Of a stretch of DNA of 64,000 nt, positions 10,736-21,445 are shown one piece after another. Origin of the DNA: Proteus myxofaciens ATCC 19692 (lineage in GTDB: Bacteria; Pseudomonadota; Gammaproteobacteria; Enterobacterales; Enterobacteriaceae); the NCBI RefSeq assembly GCF_001654855.1, contig NZ_LXEN01000102.1, positions 1-64,000 on the forward strand, in the 5' to 3' direction. The notes below the pieces were generated by a model, which saw only the letters and a program-made list of their open reading frames with translations, was not told the origin of the DNA and searched no databases. The stretch's first letter is position 1. Each line of letters opens with the position of its first letter. Position numbers and translations under genes: made by a program.

Positions 10736-12201
10736 CAGCAGAATTATTAGTTAATGTGACGCCCTCTGAAACGCGTGTTGCCTATATTCGAGGTGGCATA
10801 CTTCAAGAGATTCACATTGAAAGGGAGGCTAAACGCGGGATTGTCGGAAACATCTACAAAGGTCGGGTGAGCCGTGTATTACCCGGGATGCAAGCAGCAT
10901 TTATTGACATCGGGCTTGATAAAGCCGCTTTTTTACATGCTTCTGATATTATGCCTCACACAGAATGTATTGCGGGTGAAGAACAGCAAAAATTCAATGT
11001 GCGCGATATTGCTCAGCTAGTTCATCAAGGGCAAGACCTAATCGTCCAAGTCGTTAAAGATCCGATAGGTACAAAAGGGGCTCGTTTAACGACTGATATT
11101 ACATTGCCATCACGCTATCTGGTCTTTATGCCTGGTGCTTCTCATGTGGGAGTTTCTCAACGTATTGAGAGTGAAGAAGAACGAGAACGTTTAAAACATC
11201 TTGTTGAAGAATACTGTGACGAAAATGGTGGTTTTATTATTCGTACAGCTGCGGAAGGTATCGGCGAAAATGAAATTAAGCAAGATGCAGCCTTTCTTAA
11301 GCGTTTATGGAATAAAATCATTGAGCGCAAAAAAAGAAATAAAACGCGTATTCAAATTTATGGTGAATTAGCGCTCGCGCAACGAATTTTACGTGACTTT
11401 GCTGTTGCTGAATTAGATAGTATTCGTGTTGATTCAAATTTAACCTACAATCAATTACAAGAATTTATAGGTGAATATATTCCTGAATTAACGGCTAAAC
11501 TTGAATTACACCAAGGTAATCAGCCTATTTTCGATCTTTATGGTGTCGAAAGTGAAATTCAACGAGCATTAGAGCGTAAAGTTGAATTAAAATCAGGAGG
11601 GTATTTAATAATCGATCAAACTGAAGCAATGACAACGATTGATATTAATACCGGTGCATTTGTTGGACATCGCAATTTAGAAGAGACTATTTTTAATACG
11701 AATATAGAAGCGAGCCAAGCCATTGCTCGACAACTTCGATTACGTAACTTAGGTGGCATTATCATTATCGATTTTATTGACATGAATAATGATGAGCATA
11801 AACGCAGAGTTCTTGCTTCACTTGAACAAGCTTTAAGCAAAGATAGAGTAAAAACAACGATTAATGGTTTTTCTCAATTAGGGCTTGTTGAAATGACACG
11901 TAAAAGAACGCGTGAGAGTCTTGAGCACGTATTGTGTGATGATTGCCCAACGTGCCAAGGTCGTGGCACAGTAAAATCGGTTGAAACAGTTTGCTATGAA
12001 ATTTTACGAGAAATTGTGCGAGTTCATAAAACCATTGATGCTGATCGTTTTCTTGTTTATGCCTCAATAACAGTTTCAGAAGCGTTGCGTGGCGATGAAT
12101 CTCATGCATTAGCAGAGGTAGAAATTTTTGTTGGTAAACAAGTAAAAGTACAAACTGAATTGCTTTATAGCCAAGAACAATTTGATGTGGTGATGATGTA
12201 A
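10732..12201 (+). CDS. rng: Ribonuclease G
   Basis: RNase G is an endoribonuclease of the RNase E/G family that matures the 5' end of 16S rRNA and cleaves some mRNAs. The 489 residues match E. coli Rng. Visible are the S1 RNA-binding domain (about 35-130, [23 protein letters not shown]), the DNase I-like catalytic core with IDINTGAF (about 303-310, catalytic Asp) and IIIDFIDM (about 345-352, second Asp), and the zinc-link cysteines [10 protein letters not shown] near 403-412. It overlaps maf and is followed 48 nt later by yhdP. Confidence 0.98.
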   Translation: MTAELLVNVTPSETRVAYIRGGILQEIHIEREAKRGIVGNIYKGRVSRVLPGMQAAFIDIGLDKAAFLHASDIMPHTECIAGEEQQKFNVRDIAQLVHQGQDLIVQVVKDPIGTKGARLTTDITLPSRYLVFMPGASHVGVSQRIESEEERERLKHLVEEYCDENGGFIIRTAAEGIGENEIKQDAAFLKRLWNKIIERKKRNKTRIQIYGELALAQRILRDFAVAELDSIRVDSNLTYNQLQEFIGEYIPELTAKLELHQGNQPIFDLYGVESEIQRALERKVELKSGGYLIIDQTEAMTTIDINTGAFVGHRNLEETIFNTNIEASQAIARQLRLRNLGGIIIIDFIDMNNDEHKRRVLASLEQALSKDRVKTTINGFSQLGLVEMTRKRTRESLEHVLCDDCPTCQGRGTVKSVETVCYEILREIVRVHKTIDADRFLVYASITVSEALRGDESHALAEVEIFVGKQVKVQTELLYSQEQFDVVMM

Positions 12202-12249
12202 TGGATAAATACTTATAATGACTATGGTGGTAGAAAGGAGACAAAAGTA

Positions 12250-15200
12250 ATGAAGAAACTGCCAAAATACCTGTTTTTATTAGCAGTTTTTTTTCTAATC
12301 ATTTTTGCCTTAATATTAAGTGGATTTCGCTACTTTCTGCCTCGCTTAGATCATTATCGGCCAGAAATTGAAGCTTATTTATCTAAAAAGCTCAATAGCC
12401 CAGTGACACTGACAAAAATAAAAGGCGAATGGCAAACTTTTGGTCCTGATATCCAAATTGAAGGATTTCATGTTGATCATCAAGATGTTGATGTGAGTGC
12501 ATCACAAATTACATTATCGCTTGATGTGTGGCATTCTCTATTGGCTTTTCGTCTCTATTTTCCAGAAATAACCTTTGAAAAACTGTATGTTGATTATCGC
12601 AAGCCTCTTTTTACAGGAGAAAGTGGCGATATTGAATTAACAAAACCGGATGATATTTCCTCTCTCTTTCTTCAGCAGTTTGACCACTTTAAACTGGTAA
12701 ATAGTCGGTTTACCTTTTTAACGCCTTCTGGTGATACCAGTACATTGCATGTGCCTGAATTAATGTGGTTGAACCAAAAAAACCGACATCGTGCGCAAGG
12801 TAATGTCACGCTTGATACTTCGCTAAACCATTATGGTGGTTTGACTCTTCGTCTTGATCTTTTTACCTCAAAAGAAGGGATTATCGATCATGGACAAATT
12901 TTTCTTAATGCTGATGATGTCGATATTTCCCCTTGGCTAAGTCAATGGGTAAAAAGTAACAGCGGGTTTAAAAAGGCTAAAGCAAGCTTATCGAATTGGG
13001 TTGAAATAGCAAAAGGGCGTGTTGTCGGTAGTCAACTACAAATTCATCAAGGTGAAATGAATTGGTTGAGTGGCAATACACCCCATGAGCTAAAAGTTGA
13101 AGATTTGATTTTACGCATGCGACGCCAAGAAAATGGCTGGCTTGCTGATGTTCCTTATACACGTAAAATCACAATGGATGGTGGTGAGTGGCCTGATGGA
13201 TATTTGGCTGTGCTTTATCAACCACAAGATAACGGAAATAATGAAGCATGGCGAATTCGTGCTAAAAATATTGAGCTAGACCGACTATATGCATTATTAC
13301 CGTTATTTTCATTTTTAACCCCTGATTTCGTTCAACAATGGCAATATCGACAATTTTCAGGCATGGTCAGCGATTTCGCACTTGATCTCACTCCGAATAA
13401 TTTTTCGCATAGTGCTATTGATATTAAATGGAAAGATGTTGCGTGGAAACGTTGGCAAGAAATCCCTTCTGTTGAGCATTTTAATGGTCACCTAAAAGGG
13501 AGTATGCAAAATGGTCAATTGAATTTTGCATTAAAAGATAGCGAGGTTGATACAGGCGAATTATTTCAAGCACCTTTAAATATCAAAAGCGGGAGCGGCA
13601 CACTTTATTGGCAACATCAAAAAGATGATATTTCACTGTGGAGCCAAGGGCTCGATATTCAAGCTACATCAGCATGGGTAAATGGTGATTTCCGCTATGA
13701 AAAACAAGGTGACAAACAACTTCTTTCTATTTTAACAGGCGTAAGAGTTTCTAATGCAGGTGATGCTTGGCGTTATTTACCTGAGCGCTATGTAGGTAAA
13801 AACTTAACTGAATATCTCTCTAATGCCATTATTGCTGGCGATATTGAGAATGGAACATTTCTCTTTCATGGCGCACCTGCTGATTTCCCTTTTGAAAATC
13901 AAAGTGGACGATTCCAAGTTTATGCGCCTGTGAAACATGCGACTTTTAAATATGATAGTGAATGGCCTGCCTTATTTGATCTTGATATTAATTTAGATTT
14001 TAAAAATGACGGTTTGTGGATGTTTGCACCTAGTGTCAATGTTGGTACTGCTAAAGCCACAGATGTGAGTGCGGTGATTGAAAGTTACCAAAAAGACAAA
14101 ATCGTCATTGATGCTGATATTGAAGCGACAGGAACAGAGCTTAAAGATTACTTTTTACAGTCTCAAATGGTCAGTATTGGTCATACACTTGAAGAGTTAC
14201 AAATCGCTGAAAAAGTGATTGGCACATTGCACCTTGATATTCCTTTCGATGGTGAAGATGTCGTTGCATCAGGAAAGGTTAATTTAAAAAATAATAGCGT
14301 TAACCTCGACTTTATGGGCACCACTTTAGACGATGTTACAGGTGAGTTTCGTTATTATAACGACAAACTTGAGAGCGATATCTTAACCGCTAATTGGCTA
14401 GGCCAACCCATTGATTTTTCATTTACGAGTCAAAATAATAACGAAAATTATCAAGTCGATATTGGATTAAAAGGGCGTTGGGATATTCAAAAGATTGCTG
14501 GAATACCCGCTGATATTAAACAAAAAGTATCAGGGGTTATACCTTGGCAAAGTGATGTGAACGTTAAAATCCCTGAAAAAGAAGATGTTAATTATCAAGT
14601 TAATTTAACGGGTGATATCAGCGCATTAAAAAGCCAGCTTACCGCGCCAGATAATCAAGATTTGGCTAATTCATCGTTAATTAAAGTATTGGCAACAGGT
14701 AATAGCGAGCGGTTAGATATTAGCGCAAATGCGCAAGATCAATGGGCTTTAAATAGCCAATGGGCTCTTGGTAAACCACTTCGTTTAGTGCAAGGTAATT
14801 TAGTTTCATCCTCAATAGAATTACCTAAGTTGGGTTCTCAAGAGCGGCTAACCATCGCACTAAAAGGAATAAATGGTGATAAATGGTTACCTACAATTAT
14901 GGCATTTGGTGCATTACCATCATCTGAGAACGAAATCGCTATTCCTAATAATGTGCATATTAGCTTACCTGATTTAAATTTAGCTGGACAACAATGGAAT
15001 AACCCACAAACAGAAATTATGCGTGTTAATAATGGCATGAAATTGTCATTTGCGGGCAGTGAATTACGTGGTGATTTATTTATTCCAAATAATGAAGCAA
15101 TATGGCAAGCGAATATTCATTACCTCTATTTTAATGGGGCAACACCGCTAAAAGAAAAAACAACATTAAAAATGGCGAATACGAATAAACCTGTCATTTT

Positions 15201-16041
15201 AATGAAGAATATTCCCGATATTAATTTTCAATGCCAAGAGTGCTGGATAAATGGCTTATTGCTAGGAAAAATGAAAGGTGATTTATCTCATAAAGATGGT
15301 TCACTGCTATTAACAAACGGCATACTGGAAAATAGTAGCGGTAAATTAACGCTAACTGGGACTTGGTCTGAAAGTTCAACAGGTAAAAATAGCACCACAT
15401 TAACAGGCAAGTTAAATGCAGAAGAAGTTGACGAGTTAGCTGCTTACTTTGGTTATATCATTCCAATTGTGCAATCGCCTTTAACCGCTAATTTTAATTT
15501 ACAGTGGCAAGATACGCCTTGGAATTTCTCTCTTGGTACGCTTAATGGCAAGATTGATTCATATTTAGGCAAAGGACGTATTGAAAAAGTTGATGTCGGT
15601 GAAGCAGGTAAATTATTACGATTGGTGAGCTTTGATGCGTTATTGCGTAAGTTACAATTAGATTTCAGAGATACCTTCAGTGATAATTTCGAATATGACT
15701 CTATTAAGAGTGACATTACTATCAAACAAGGCATTATGAATGCAGATAAGGTTTTTGTTGATGGTGTGATTGCTGATATTAGTATCAATGGTACCGTAGA
15801 TTTATTGAAACAAAAAATGGACCTACATGTTGTTGTAACGCCAGAAATTTCAGCTACGGTGGGTGTTGCGACTGCCTTTGCTATTAACCCTATTGCAGGC
15901 GCCGCGGTATTTGCTGCATCGAAAGTTCTGGGACCGCTTTGGGGTAAAATTTCAGTTATACGTTATCATGTCACCGGAACGATGGAACAACCCAAAATTG
16001 ACGAAGTATTGCGTCAGCTTAAAGAGGATCAGGCATTATGA
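12250..16041 (+). CDS. yhdP: YhdP, AsmA-like phospholipid transport protein
   Basis: YhdP is a giant envelope protein of the AsmA-like/bridge-like lipid transfer group; in E. coli it works with TamB and YdbH in moving phospholipids to the outer membrane. The 1263 residues match E. coli YhdP in length. One N-terminal membrane helix (about 7-27) is followed by a very long periplasmic beta-rich region, with a C-terminal AsmA-like end containing a hydrophobic alanine-rich patch (TAFAINPIAGAAVFAASKVLG). AGAAAGGAG precedes the ATG. It overlaps the next gene by 4 nt. Expression from the rng transcript is likely. Confidence 0.95.
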   Translation: MKKLPKYLFLLAVFFLIIFALILSGFRYFLPRLDHYRPEIEAYLSKKLNSPVTLTKIKGEWQTFGPDIQIEGFHVDHQDVDVSASQITLSLDVWHSLLAFRLYFPEITFEKLYVDYRKPLFTGESGDIELTKPDDISSLFLQQFDHFKLVNSRFTFLTPSGDTSTLHVPELMWLNQKNRHRAQGNVTLDTSLNHYGGLTLRLDLFTSKEGIIDHGQIFLNADDVDISPWLSQWVKSNSGFKKAKASLSNWVEIAKGRVVGSQLQIHQGEMNWLSGNTPHELKVEDLILRMRRQENGWLADVPYTRKITMDGGEWPDGYLAVLYQPQDNGNNEAWRIRAKNIELDRLYALLPLFSFLTPDFVQQWQYRQFSGMVSDFALDLTPNNFSHSAIDIKWKDVAWKRWQEIPSVEHFNGHLKGSMQNGQLNFALKDSEVDTGELFQAPLNIKSGSGTLYWQHQKDDISLWSQGLDIQATSAWVNGDFRYEKQGDKQLLSILTGVRVSNAGDAWRYLPERYVGKNLTEYLSNAIIAGDIENGTFLFHGAPADFPFENQSGRFQVYAPVKHATFKYDSEWPALFDLDINLDFKNDGLWMFAPSVNVGTAKATDVSAVIESYQKDKIVIDADIEATGTELKDYFLQSQMVSIGHTLEELQIAEKVIGTLHLDIPFDGEDVVASGKVNLKNNSVNLDFMGTTLDDVTGEFRYYNDKLESDILTANWLGQPIDFSFTSQNNNENYQVDIGLKGRWDIQKIAGIPADIKQKVSGVIPWQSDVNVKIPEKEDVNYQVNLTGDISALKSQLTAPDNQDLANSSLIKVLATGNSERLDISANAQDQWALNSQWALGKPLRLVQGNLVSSSIELPKLGSQERLTIALKGINGDKWLPTIMAFGALPSSENEIAIPNNVHISLPDLNLAGQQWNNPQTEIMRVNNGMKLSFAGSELRGDLFIPNNEAIWQANIHYLYFNGATPLKEKTTLKMANTNKPVILMKNIPDINFQCQECWINGLLLGKMKGDLSHKDGSLLLTNGILENSSGKLTLTGTWSESSTGKNSTTLTGKLNAEEVDELAAYFGYIIPIVQSPLTANFNLQWQDTPWNFSLGTLNGKIDSYLGKGRIEKVDVGEAGKLLRLVSFDALLRKLQLDFRDTFSDNFEYDSIKSDITIKQGIMNADKVFVDGVIADISINGTVDLLKQKMDLHVVVTPEISATVGVATAFAINPIAGAAVFAASKVLGPLWGKISVIRYHVTGTMEQPKIDEVLRQLKEDQAL

Positions 16042-16898
16042 AAAAAGTTAATGTCGCACTTTTGCAACTTTGTAGTGGAAAAAATACAAAACATAATCTG
16101 GCACAAATAGAGCAACAGATTAAGCAATTACCCGATTCAGTTAAGCTAGTACTAACACCTGAAAATGCGTTACTTTTTTCCAGTTCCAAAGATTATCATA
16201 AATATGCTGAAATTCAGGGAAAAGGTCCTTTGCAGGAAGCTATTTCTAAAATGGCACAGCACTATAAAGTATGGATCTTAGTCGGTTCTATGCCACTTAT
16301 TAGTCGCGATTCACCTGAATTAATAACCAGTAGTAGTTTGGTTTTTGATGATGAAGGGACAATCCGCGCTCGTTATGACAAAATTCATATGTTTGATGTG
16401 AATATTGATGACGAGCAAGGTGAATATAATGAATCTGCGATTTATCAGCGCGGTGAACGTATCACCGTAGTAGATACACCCGTGGGTAAATTAGGATTAA
16501 CTATCTGTTATGATTTACGTTTCCCTGGACTTTTTCAAGCATTACGAGAAAAAGGCGCAGAAATAATTTCCGTGCCTGCTGCTTTTACGCGTTTAACCGG
16601 CAAAGCGCACTGGGAGCCATTATTACGTGCTCGTGCAATTGAAAATCAATGTATTATTTTAGCACCAGCACAAGTGGGGGCTCATGATACCCGCCGTACT
16701 TGGGGTCATACAATGGCTGTTGATGGCTGGGGTAAAGTGCTGAAAAAAAATCCTGATGCGGTTAGCGCGTTAGCACTTAATATTAGCGTAGATAGCCTAG
16801 AAGGTATGCGTGAGCAAATACGGGTTGTAAAACATAATCGTTTTCGCCCTAAACTCACCCACTTAATCAAAAAAGTTAAGGATAAAAAAGAATTATGA
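16038..16898 (+). CDS. Carbon-nitrogen hydrolase (nitrilase superfamily, Nit1/NitC-like)
   Basis: This cytoplasmic amidase of the nitrilase superfamily has the full Glu-Lys-Cys triad: Glu42 (LTPENALLF), Lys115 (RYDKIHMFD) and Cys158 ([10 protein letters not shown]). It has 286 residues. The closest functional guess is a deaminated-glutathione amidase-like repair enzyme, judged by the [10 protein letters not shown] signature shared with Nit1-type proteins; the substrate is not proven. It overlaps yhdP and tldD by 4 nt on each side, so it is firmly within the operon. E. coli K-12 has yhdP next to tldD without this gene, whereas other Enterobacterales carry it here. Confidence 0.88.
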   Translation: MKKVNVALLQLCSGKNTKHNLAQIEQQIKQLPDSVKLVLTPENALLFSSSKDYHKYAEIQGKGPLQEAISKMAQHYKVWILVGSMPLISRDSPELITSSSLVFDDEGTIRARYDKIHMFDVNIDDEQGEYNESAIYQRGERITVVDTPVGKLGLTICYDLRFPGLFQALREKGAEIISVPAAFTRLTGKAHWEPLLRARAIENQCIILAPAQVGAHDTRRTWGHTMAVDGWGKVLKKNPDAVSALALNISVDSLEGMREQIRVVKHNRFRPKLTHLIKKVKDKKEL

Positions 16899-18340
16899 GT
16901 TTAGCTGTTGTCAGCGAAAGTCTGTTGGAAGCAAATAACCTTAGTTTAGATGATTTAGCATCAACACTAGAGCAGCTTGCACAGCGTCAAATTGATTATG
17001 GTGATCTTTATTTTCAATCAAGCTATCACGAAGCGTGGGTACTTGATGATCAAATTATTAAAGATGGCTCTTACAATATTGACCAAGGGGTAGGTGTTAG
17101 AGCGATTTACGGTGAAAAAACCGGCTTCGCTTACGCAGATCAGTTAACACTTAACGCACTCAATAAAAGCGCAGATGCAGCACGAAGTATTGTTCAAGCT
17201 AAAGGTAATGGACATATCCATGCATTAGGCGCTATCCAACATTCCCCACTGTACAGTTTAAACGATCCGCTACAAAGTTTATCTCGCGAAGAAAAAATCG
17301 CGCTATTGCATGAAGTAGATAAAGTCGCACGAGCAGAAGATAAACGCGTTAAACAAGTTAATGCCTCATTAACGGGTGTATATGAACATGTATTAGTTGC
17401 AGCGACTGATGGCACTTTAGCGGCAGATGTTCGTCCTCTTGTTCGTCTTTCTGTTAGTGTTTTAGTTGAAGAGGATGGCAAACGTGAACGTGGTGCCAGC
17501 GGTGGCGGTGGTCGTTTCGGTTATGAGTTCTTTTTAACTAATGCTGAGGGCGAAAGCCATGCGACTACTTATGCGCGTGAAGCTGTTCGTATGGCATTAG
17601 TCAATTTATCCGCTATTGCAGCGCCAGCAGGTACTATGCCTGTGGTATTGGGCGCAGGTTGGCCAGGTGTGTTATTACATGAAGCTGTGGGACACGGGCT
17701 AGAAGGTGATTTTAATCGCCGTGAAACATCTGTATTCTCTGGTCGCATTGGCGATAAAGTGACATCTGATTTATGTACTATCGTTGATGATGGCACAATA
17801 GAAGGTCGTCGAGGCTCAGTAGCAATTGATGATGAAGGTGTCCCTGGTCAATATAATGTGTTGATTGAAAACGGCATCTTAAAAGGCTATATGCAAGATA
17901 AGATGAATGCGCGTTTGATGGGCGTTGAGCCAACAGGTAATGGGCGTCGTGAATCATATGCTCACTTACCTATGCCACGAATGACGAATACTTATATGCT
18001 AGCAGGCAAATCATCACCAGAAGAAATTATTGCGAGTGTAGAACACGGTATCTATGCGCCAAACTTTGGTGGTGGGCAAGTAGATATCACTTCAGGTAAG
18101 TTTGTGTTTTCAACATCAGAAGCGTATTTGATTGAAAATGGCAAGATAACCAAACCGATTAAAGGTGCGACATTGATTGGCTCTGGTATTGAAGCTATGC
18201 AACAAGTGTCTATGGTGGGTAATGATCTTGCGTTAGATAAAGGTGTTGGCGTTTGTGGTAAAGAAGGTCAAAGTTTACCTGTAGGGGTAGGGCAACCCAC
18301 ATTGAAGCTAGATAAAATTACGGTAGGCGGTACTGCATAA
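16895..18340 (+). CDS. tldD: Metalloprotease subunit TldD
   Basis: TldD is the catalytic subunit of the TldD/TldE (PmbA) heterodimer, which degrades unfolded peptides and matures microcin B17 and CcdA-type substrates. The 481 residues equal E. coli TldD. The zinc-binding HEAVGH sequence at 262-267 (HExxxH) and the downstream [23 protein letters not shown] segment are diagnostic. It overlaps the nitrilase-family gene by 4 nt. Its partner pmbA lies about 1.7 kb downstream, beyond the RNase/inhibitor pair and darP, whereas E. coli keeps the two far apart. Confidence 0.98.
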   Translation: MSLAVVSESLLEANNLSLDDLASTLEQLAQRQIDYGDLYFQSSYHEAWVLDDQIIKDGSYNIDQGVGVRAIYGEKTGFAYADQLTLNALNKSADAARSIVQAKGNGHIHALGAIQHSPLYSLNDPLQSLSREEKIALLHEVDKVARAEDKRVKQVNASLTGVYEHVLVAATDGTLAADVRPLVRLSVSVLVEEDGKRERGASGGGGRFGYEFFLTNAEGESHATTYAREAVRMALVNLSAIAAPAGTMPVVLGAGWPGVLLHEAVGHGLEGDFNRRETSVFSGRIGDKVTSDLCTIVDDGTIEGRRGSVAIDDEGVPGQYNVLIENGILKGYMQDKMNARLMGVEPTGNGRRESYAHLPMPRMTNTYMLAGKSSPEEIIASVEHGIYAPNFGGGQVDITSGKFVFSTSEAYLIENGKITKPIKGATLIGSGIEAMQQVSMVGNDLALDKGVGVCGKEGQSLPVGVGQPTLKLDKITVGGTA

Positions 18341-18374
18341 TCACTGCTATAGTTGTTGTAATATACTTTTTAGG

Positions 18375-18396
18375 CTCCATCGTAAGATGGAGTTTT
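18375..18396 (+). terminator. Rho-independent terminator after tldD
   Basis: A 7-bp stem (CTCCATC/GATGGAG) closed by a GTAA tetraloop is followed by TTTT. It lies 35 nt after the tldD stop and 32 nt before the RNase gene, so the RNase pair may depend on read-through or its own promoter. Confidence 0.7.
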
Positions 18397-18427
18397 CGTT
18401 TCAATATAAGGTGAAGGGAGTTAGCTC

Positions 18428-18922
18428 ATGGGGAAACGTTTATTACCTGTTCTTATTATCGTTATTATTTTATTTGGTGTGCTTTATAAAGGATTGCTTT
18501 CTGATAAAGCGTCGCCAACACCACCAGTATCAGAGCCAACTTCAACGGCTTCAAATCATGACTCATTACCTCAAAAACCACTGCCTATTGATGAAAAAAC
18601 GCAAATAGACAGTGTTGTAAACTATCTACAACGTCATGATAAGTTACCCGATTTTTATATAACCAAAAAAGAGGCCAGAGAAGCTGGTTGGAATGCGAAA
18701 GCAGGCAATTTATGTGACGTATTACCAGGGAGGGCTATAGGTGGCGATCGCTTTATGAATCGAGAAAAGCAGTTACCAGAACAACCTGGGCGTCAATGGT
18801 TTGAAGCCGATGTTAACTATCAATGTGGTCATAGAGGCAGTGATAGACTGTTATTTTCTAATGATAAATTGATCTATGTAACAACAGATCATTATCGTAC
18901 GATGGAAAAAGTATCACCTTAA
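18428..18922 (+). CDS. Barnase-type guanyl-specific ribonuclease with N-terminal signal anchor
   Basis: This is a secreted or membrane-anchored ribonuclease of the barnase (N1/T1) family. Residues 5-22 form a hydrophobic signal/anchor, followed by a Pro/Ser/Thr-rich linker (about 27-55) and a barnase domain (about 60-162). The catalytic set is intact: Glu126 (WFEADVNY), Arg136 and Arg140 (GHRGSDR) and His155 (TTDHY). Two cysteines (NLCDV and YQCGH) could form a disulfide, consistent with a periplasmic location. An AGGGAG site lies upstream of the ATG. Its stop codon shares one base with the start of a barstar-like gene, a classical toxin-immunity layout. Its target and role, defence, competition or nutrient RNA digestion, are not known from sequence. 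Confidence 0.9.
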   Translation: MGKRLLPVLIIVIILFGVLYKGLLSDKASPTPPVSEPTSTASNHDSLPQKPLPIDEKTQIDSVVNYLQRHDKLPDFYITKKEAREAGWNAKAGNLCDVLPGRAIGGDRFMNREKQLPEQPGRQWFEADVNYQCGHRGSDRLLFSNDKLIYVTTDHYRTMEKVSP

Positions 18923-19197
18923 TGAAACAAATAACGTTTGATTTTAAAACACTTACAGATAGAGACGCATTTTATCGTCAATTCGCGTTAAAATTTCATC
19001 TGTTTGATGATTTTGGCGCAAATTTAGATGCGTTATGGGATGTGTTAACTGGTGAGATTGAGTTACCTGTAACAATTATCTTCAAGCATTTTCCTCACCA
19101 CTCTGATGCATTTCAACCCTTGATGGATATTATGCGCGAAGCACAGCGGCAACTTGGTGATGATATGCTGATTTTTTACTGTGATCATAAGTGCTAG
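18922..19197 (+). CDS. Barstar-family ribonuclease inhibitor
   Basis: This 91-residue acidic protein has the barstar fold signature F-G-A-N-L-D-A-L-W-D-V-L-T-G (31-44). Asp36 and Asp40 correspond to the two barstar acidic residues on the helix that plugs the barnase active site. It is cytoplasmic, with no signal. The TAATG arrangement with the RNase gene (1-nt overlap) implies coupled translation, so inhibitor is made whenever RNase is. It should protect the cell from RNase that fails to be exported. A hairpin terminator follows. Confidence 0.92.
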   Translation: MKQITFDFKTLTDRDAFYRQFALKFHLFDDFGANLDALWDVLTGEIELPVTIIFKHFPHHSDAFQPLMDIMREAQRQLGDDMLIFYCDHKC

Positions 19198-19207
19198 ATA
19201 ATTATTG

Positions 19208-19248
19208 CTGAAAACCGCAGTGGTGAGTTTTTTACACTGCGTTTTCAG
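19208..19248. terminator. Bidirectional terminator between barstar gene and darP
   Basis: A long inverted repeat, CTGAAAA-C-CGCAGTG paired with CACTGCG-TTTTCAG, has one bulged C and a 12-nt loop. It lies between two convergent genes. T/A runs on both flanks allow function in either direction. Confidence 0.7.
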
Positions 19249-19269
19249 TATAAAGCATAAATATAAAAT

Positions 19270-19830
19270 TTATGCTGATTCAGAAAGATCTTTTAGATAT
19301 TGAAATAGTAAACGGAATGATTTTGGTGGCTTATTACCTTCTTTCTCTTTTTTCGCATTACGGATAAGCGTACGCAATTGCTGACGATCAGCCATTGGAT
19401 ATAGAGCAACCACTTCTTCAATCACTTCATTACCGCCTTCAACAAGACGAATACGTAAGTCTTCAAGTTTATGCAACACAAGAATTTGCTGATTATGACG
19501 ATTTTTCAGTTTATCTAGTGCTTGACGAATAGGCTCTTCATCCACATTACGCAGTAATTTGCCAATATATTGAATTTGGCGACGACGGGCTTCTCGTTGT
19601 ACTTTTTGGGCTAATTTAATGGATGCCAATAATTTTTCATCTAAAGGCACTCGCTCTAACTCTTGGGCACTTAATTCAACTAATTCAGTACCTAATTTTT
19701 TCAGTGCTTCGGCATCACGCTTGATTTCGCTTTTGCTAACCCAAATAATTTCATCGTCTTCTTCCTCTTCTAAAGGCGTGTTGTCGAATTCAGGGTTGAG
19801 GTAATGCCACTCTTCTGGCTGCTTTGCCAT
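19270..19830 (-). CDS. darP: Ribosome biogenesis factor DarP (YjgA)
   Basis: DarP associates with late 50S precursors and helps 23S rRNA helix formation in assembly. From the ATG at 19830 the protein has 186 residues, close to the E. coli 183. An acidic N-terminal stretch ([21 protein letters not shown]) leads to helical bundles with conserved KLARQ-like motifs ([21 protein letters not shown]). The upstream in-frame ATG at 19905 is rejected because it lacks a ribosome site and family similarity, while AGGAA precedes 19830. It is divergent from pmbA, as in E. coli. Confidence 0.94.
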   Translation of the reverse strand: MAKQPEEWHYLNPEFDNTPLEEEEDDEIIWVSKSEIKRDAEALKKLGTELVELSAQELERVPLDEKLLASIKLAQKVQREARRRQIQYIGKLLRNVDEEPIRQALDKLKNRHNQQILVLHKLEDLRIRLVEGGNEVIEEVVALYPMADRQQLRTLIRNAKKEKEGNKPPKSFRLLFQYLKDLSESA

Positions 19831-20016
19831 AATCATAATTCCTGTTGCAGAGTAAGCCGGGAGTGTGATTTGGTGAATGACCAAAAGCCCGACGGGTGTT
19901 AACATTCATATATCTTCTATTGTAACTGGGAAAATCGCTTGTTGACCACCTGTCAATTGATTTACTTTGCTAAAAATAAGTAAAAAGTGATGTTCTCCAT
20001 AGGAAAATGGTTCTCA

Positions 20017-21345
20017 ATGAATAATACAGATCAGGTAAAACAGCTCGAAGACGCAGTTTCTCTCGCATTAGAGCTTGCCGCAACGCAAAGTGATGGCGCT
20101 GAGGTAGCAATCAATAAATCAACAGGAATTAGTGTAAGCACACGTTATGGCGAAGTTGAAAATGTTGAATTTAACAGTGATGGCGCTTTAGGTATCACCG
20201 TTTATCAACAACAGCGTAAAGGCAGTGCCTCTTCTACTGATTTAAGCCCAGAAGCGATACAACGCGCTGTACAAGCCGCAGTTGATATTGCTCGCTATAC
20301 CTCTGTCGATCCATATGCGGGACCCGCTGATAAAGAACTGCTAGCTTTTGATGCGCCTTTTCTTGATCTCTACCATCCAACTCATATTACGGCAGATAAA
20401 GCGATTGAGTTAGCATCACGGGCTGAAAAAGCAGCATTAGACAGTGACAGTCGTATCGTAAATACAGAAGGCGGAAGCTTCAATAGCCATAGTGGAACAC
20501 GTGTTTTCGGTAATAGTCTTGGGTTATTAAAAAGTTATTCTTCATCACGCTATTCTATGTCTAGCTGTGTGATAGCTCGCCAAGATGATGATATGGAACG
20601 TGATTATGCGTATACCATTAGCCGTCGTTTTGATGAATTACAATCACCAGAATGGGTCGGTAAAGAGTGTGCTCGTCGCACATTATCTCGCCTTTCACCA
20701 CGTAAGTTACCGACAATGAAAGCGCCGGTGATTTTTTCAGCAGACGTTGCCACAGGCATTTTTGGTCACTTAGTTGCCGCGATTAGTGGGAGTATGATTT
20801 ATCGCGAGTCGTCTTGCTTACTTGATAGCCTAGGAAAACAAATTTTTCCACAATGGCTCAATATTCAAGAGCAGCCACACTTATTAGGTGGACTGGCATC
20901 AACACCTTTTGATAGCGAAGGTGTACGCACTGCCGATGCTGAGATTATCAAAGACGGTATATTACAAGAGTGGTTATTAACTACATACTCAGCAAGAAAA
21001 TTAGGTTTAAAAAGTAATGGTCATGCTGGTGGTATTCACAATTGGCGTATTCCAGGGCAGGGGCTTTCATTTGATGCATTACTTAAAGAAATGGGTACAG
21101 GGCTTGTAGTTACCGAATTAATGGGACAAGGGGTTAGTACGGTTACGGGTGATTATTCACGTGGCGCGGGTGGTTTTTGGGTTGAAAATGGTGAAATCCA
21201 ATATCCTGTTAGCGAAGTGACTATAGCCGGAAATCTGAAAGATATGTGGGCAAATATTGCCACTATTGGTGATGATATTGAAACTCGAAGTAATATTCAG
21301 TGCGGTTCTTTATTAATTCCTGAGATGAGTATTGCAGGAGAATAA
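20017..21345 (+). CDS. pmbA: Metalloprotease subunit PmbA (TldE)
   Basis: PmbA is the non-catalytic partner of TldD in the heterodimeric protease that processes microcin B17 and CcdA. The body is nearly identical in pattern to E. coli PmbA ([27 protein letters not shown], and the C-terminal [10 protein letters not shown]). It lacks the HExxxH motif, as expected. The start is ambiguous: an ATG at 20017 (AGGA 12 nt upstream) gives 442 residues, and an ATG at 19990 would add nine. A hairpin terminator follows the stop. Confidence 0.95.
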   Translation: MNNTDQVKQLEDAVSLALELAATQSDGAEVAINKSTGISVSTRYGEVENVEFNSDGALGITVYQQQRKGSASSTDLSPEAIQRAVQAAVDIARYTSVDPYAGPADKELLAFDAPFLDLYHPTHITADKAIELASRAEKAALDSDSRIVNTEGGSFNSHSGTRVFGNSLGLLKSYSSSRYSMSSCVIARQDDDMERDYAYTISRRFDELQSPEWVGKECARRTLSRLSPRKLPTMKAPVIFSADVATGIFGHLVAAISGSMIYRESSCLLDSLGKQIFPQWLNIQEQPHLLGGLASTPFDSEGVRTADAEIIKDGILQEWLLTTYSARKLGLKSNGHAGGIHNWRIPGQGLSFDALLKEMGTGLVVTELMGQGVSTVTGDYSRGAGGFWVENGEIQYPVSEVTIAGNLKDMWANIATIGDDIETRSNIQCGSLLIPEMSIAGE

Positions 21346-21377
21346 TATTCTCGCTGTTTTATCGATAAGCTACCGTC

Positions 21378-21401
21378 ATCTCAGCCCGTTAGGGCTGAGA
21401 T
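21378..21401. terminator. Bidirectional terminator between pmbA and rnk
   Basis: A perfect 10-bp stem (ATCTCAGCCC/GGGCTGAGAT) with a GTTA loop is followed by TTTC on the plus strand. It separates convergent pmbA and rnk and could serve both. Confidence 0.8.
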
Positions 21402-21445
21402 TTCGCGCTTATAAAATCAAATCAAACAAGACACGAACCTTCAGC

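Noticed and set aside
18387-18608. 73-codon plus-strand frame overlapping the barnase-like gene start
   Set aside because: Out of frame shadow of the RNase gene with no ribosome site or homology.
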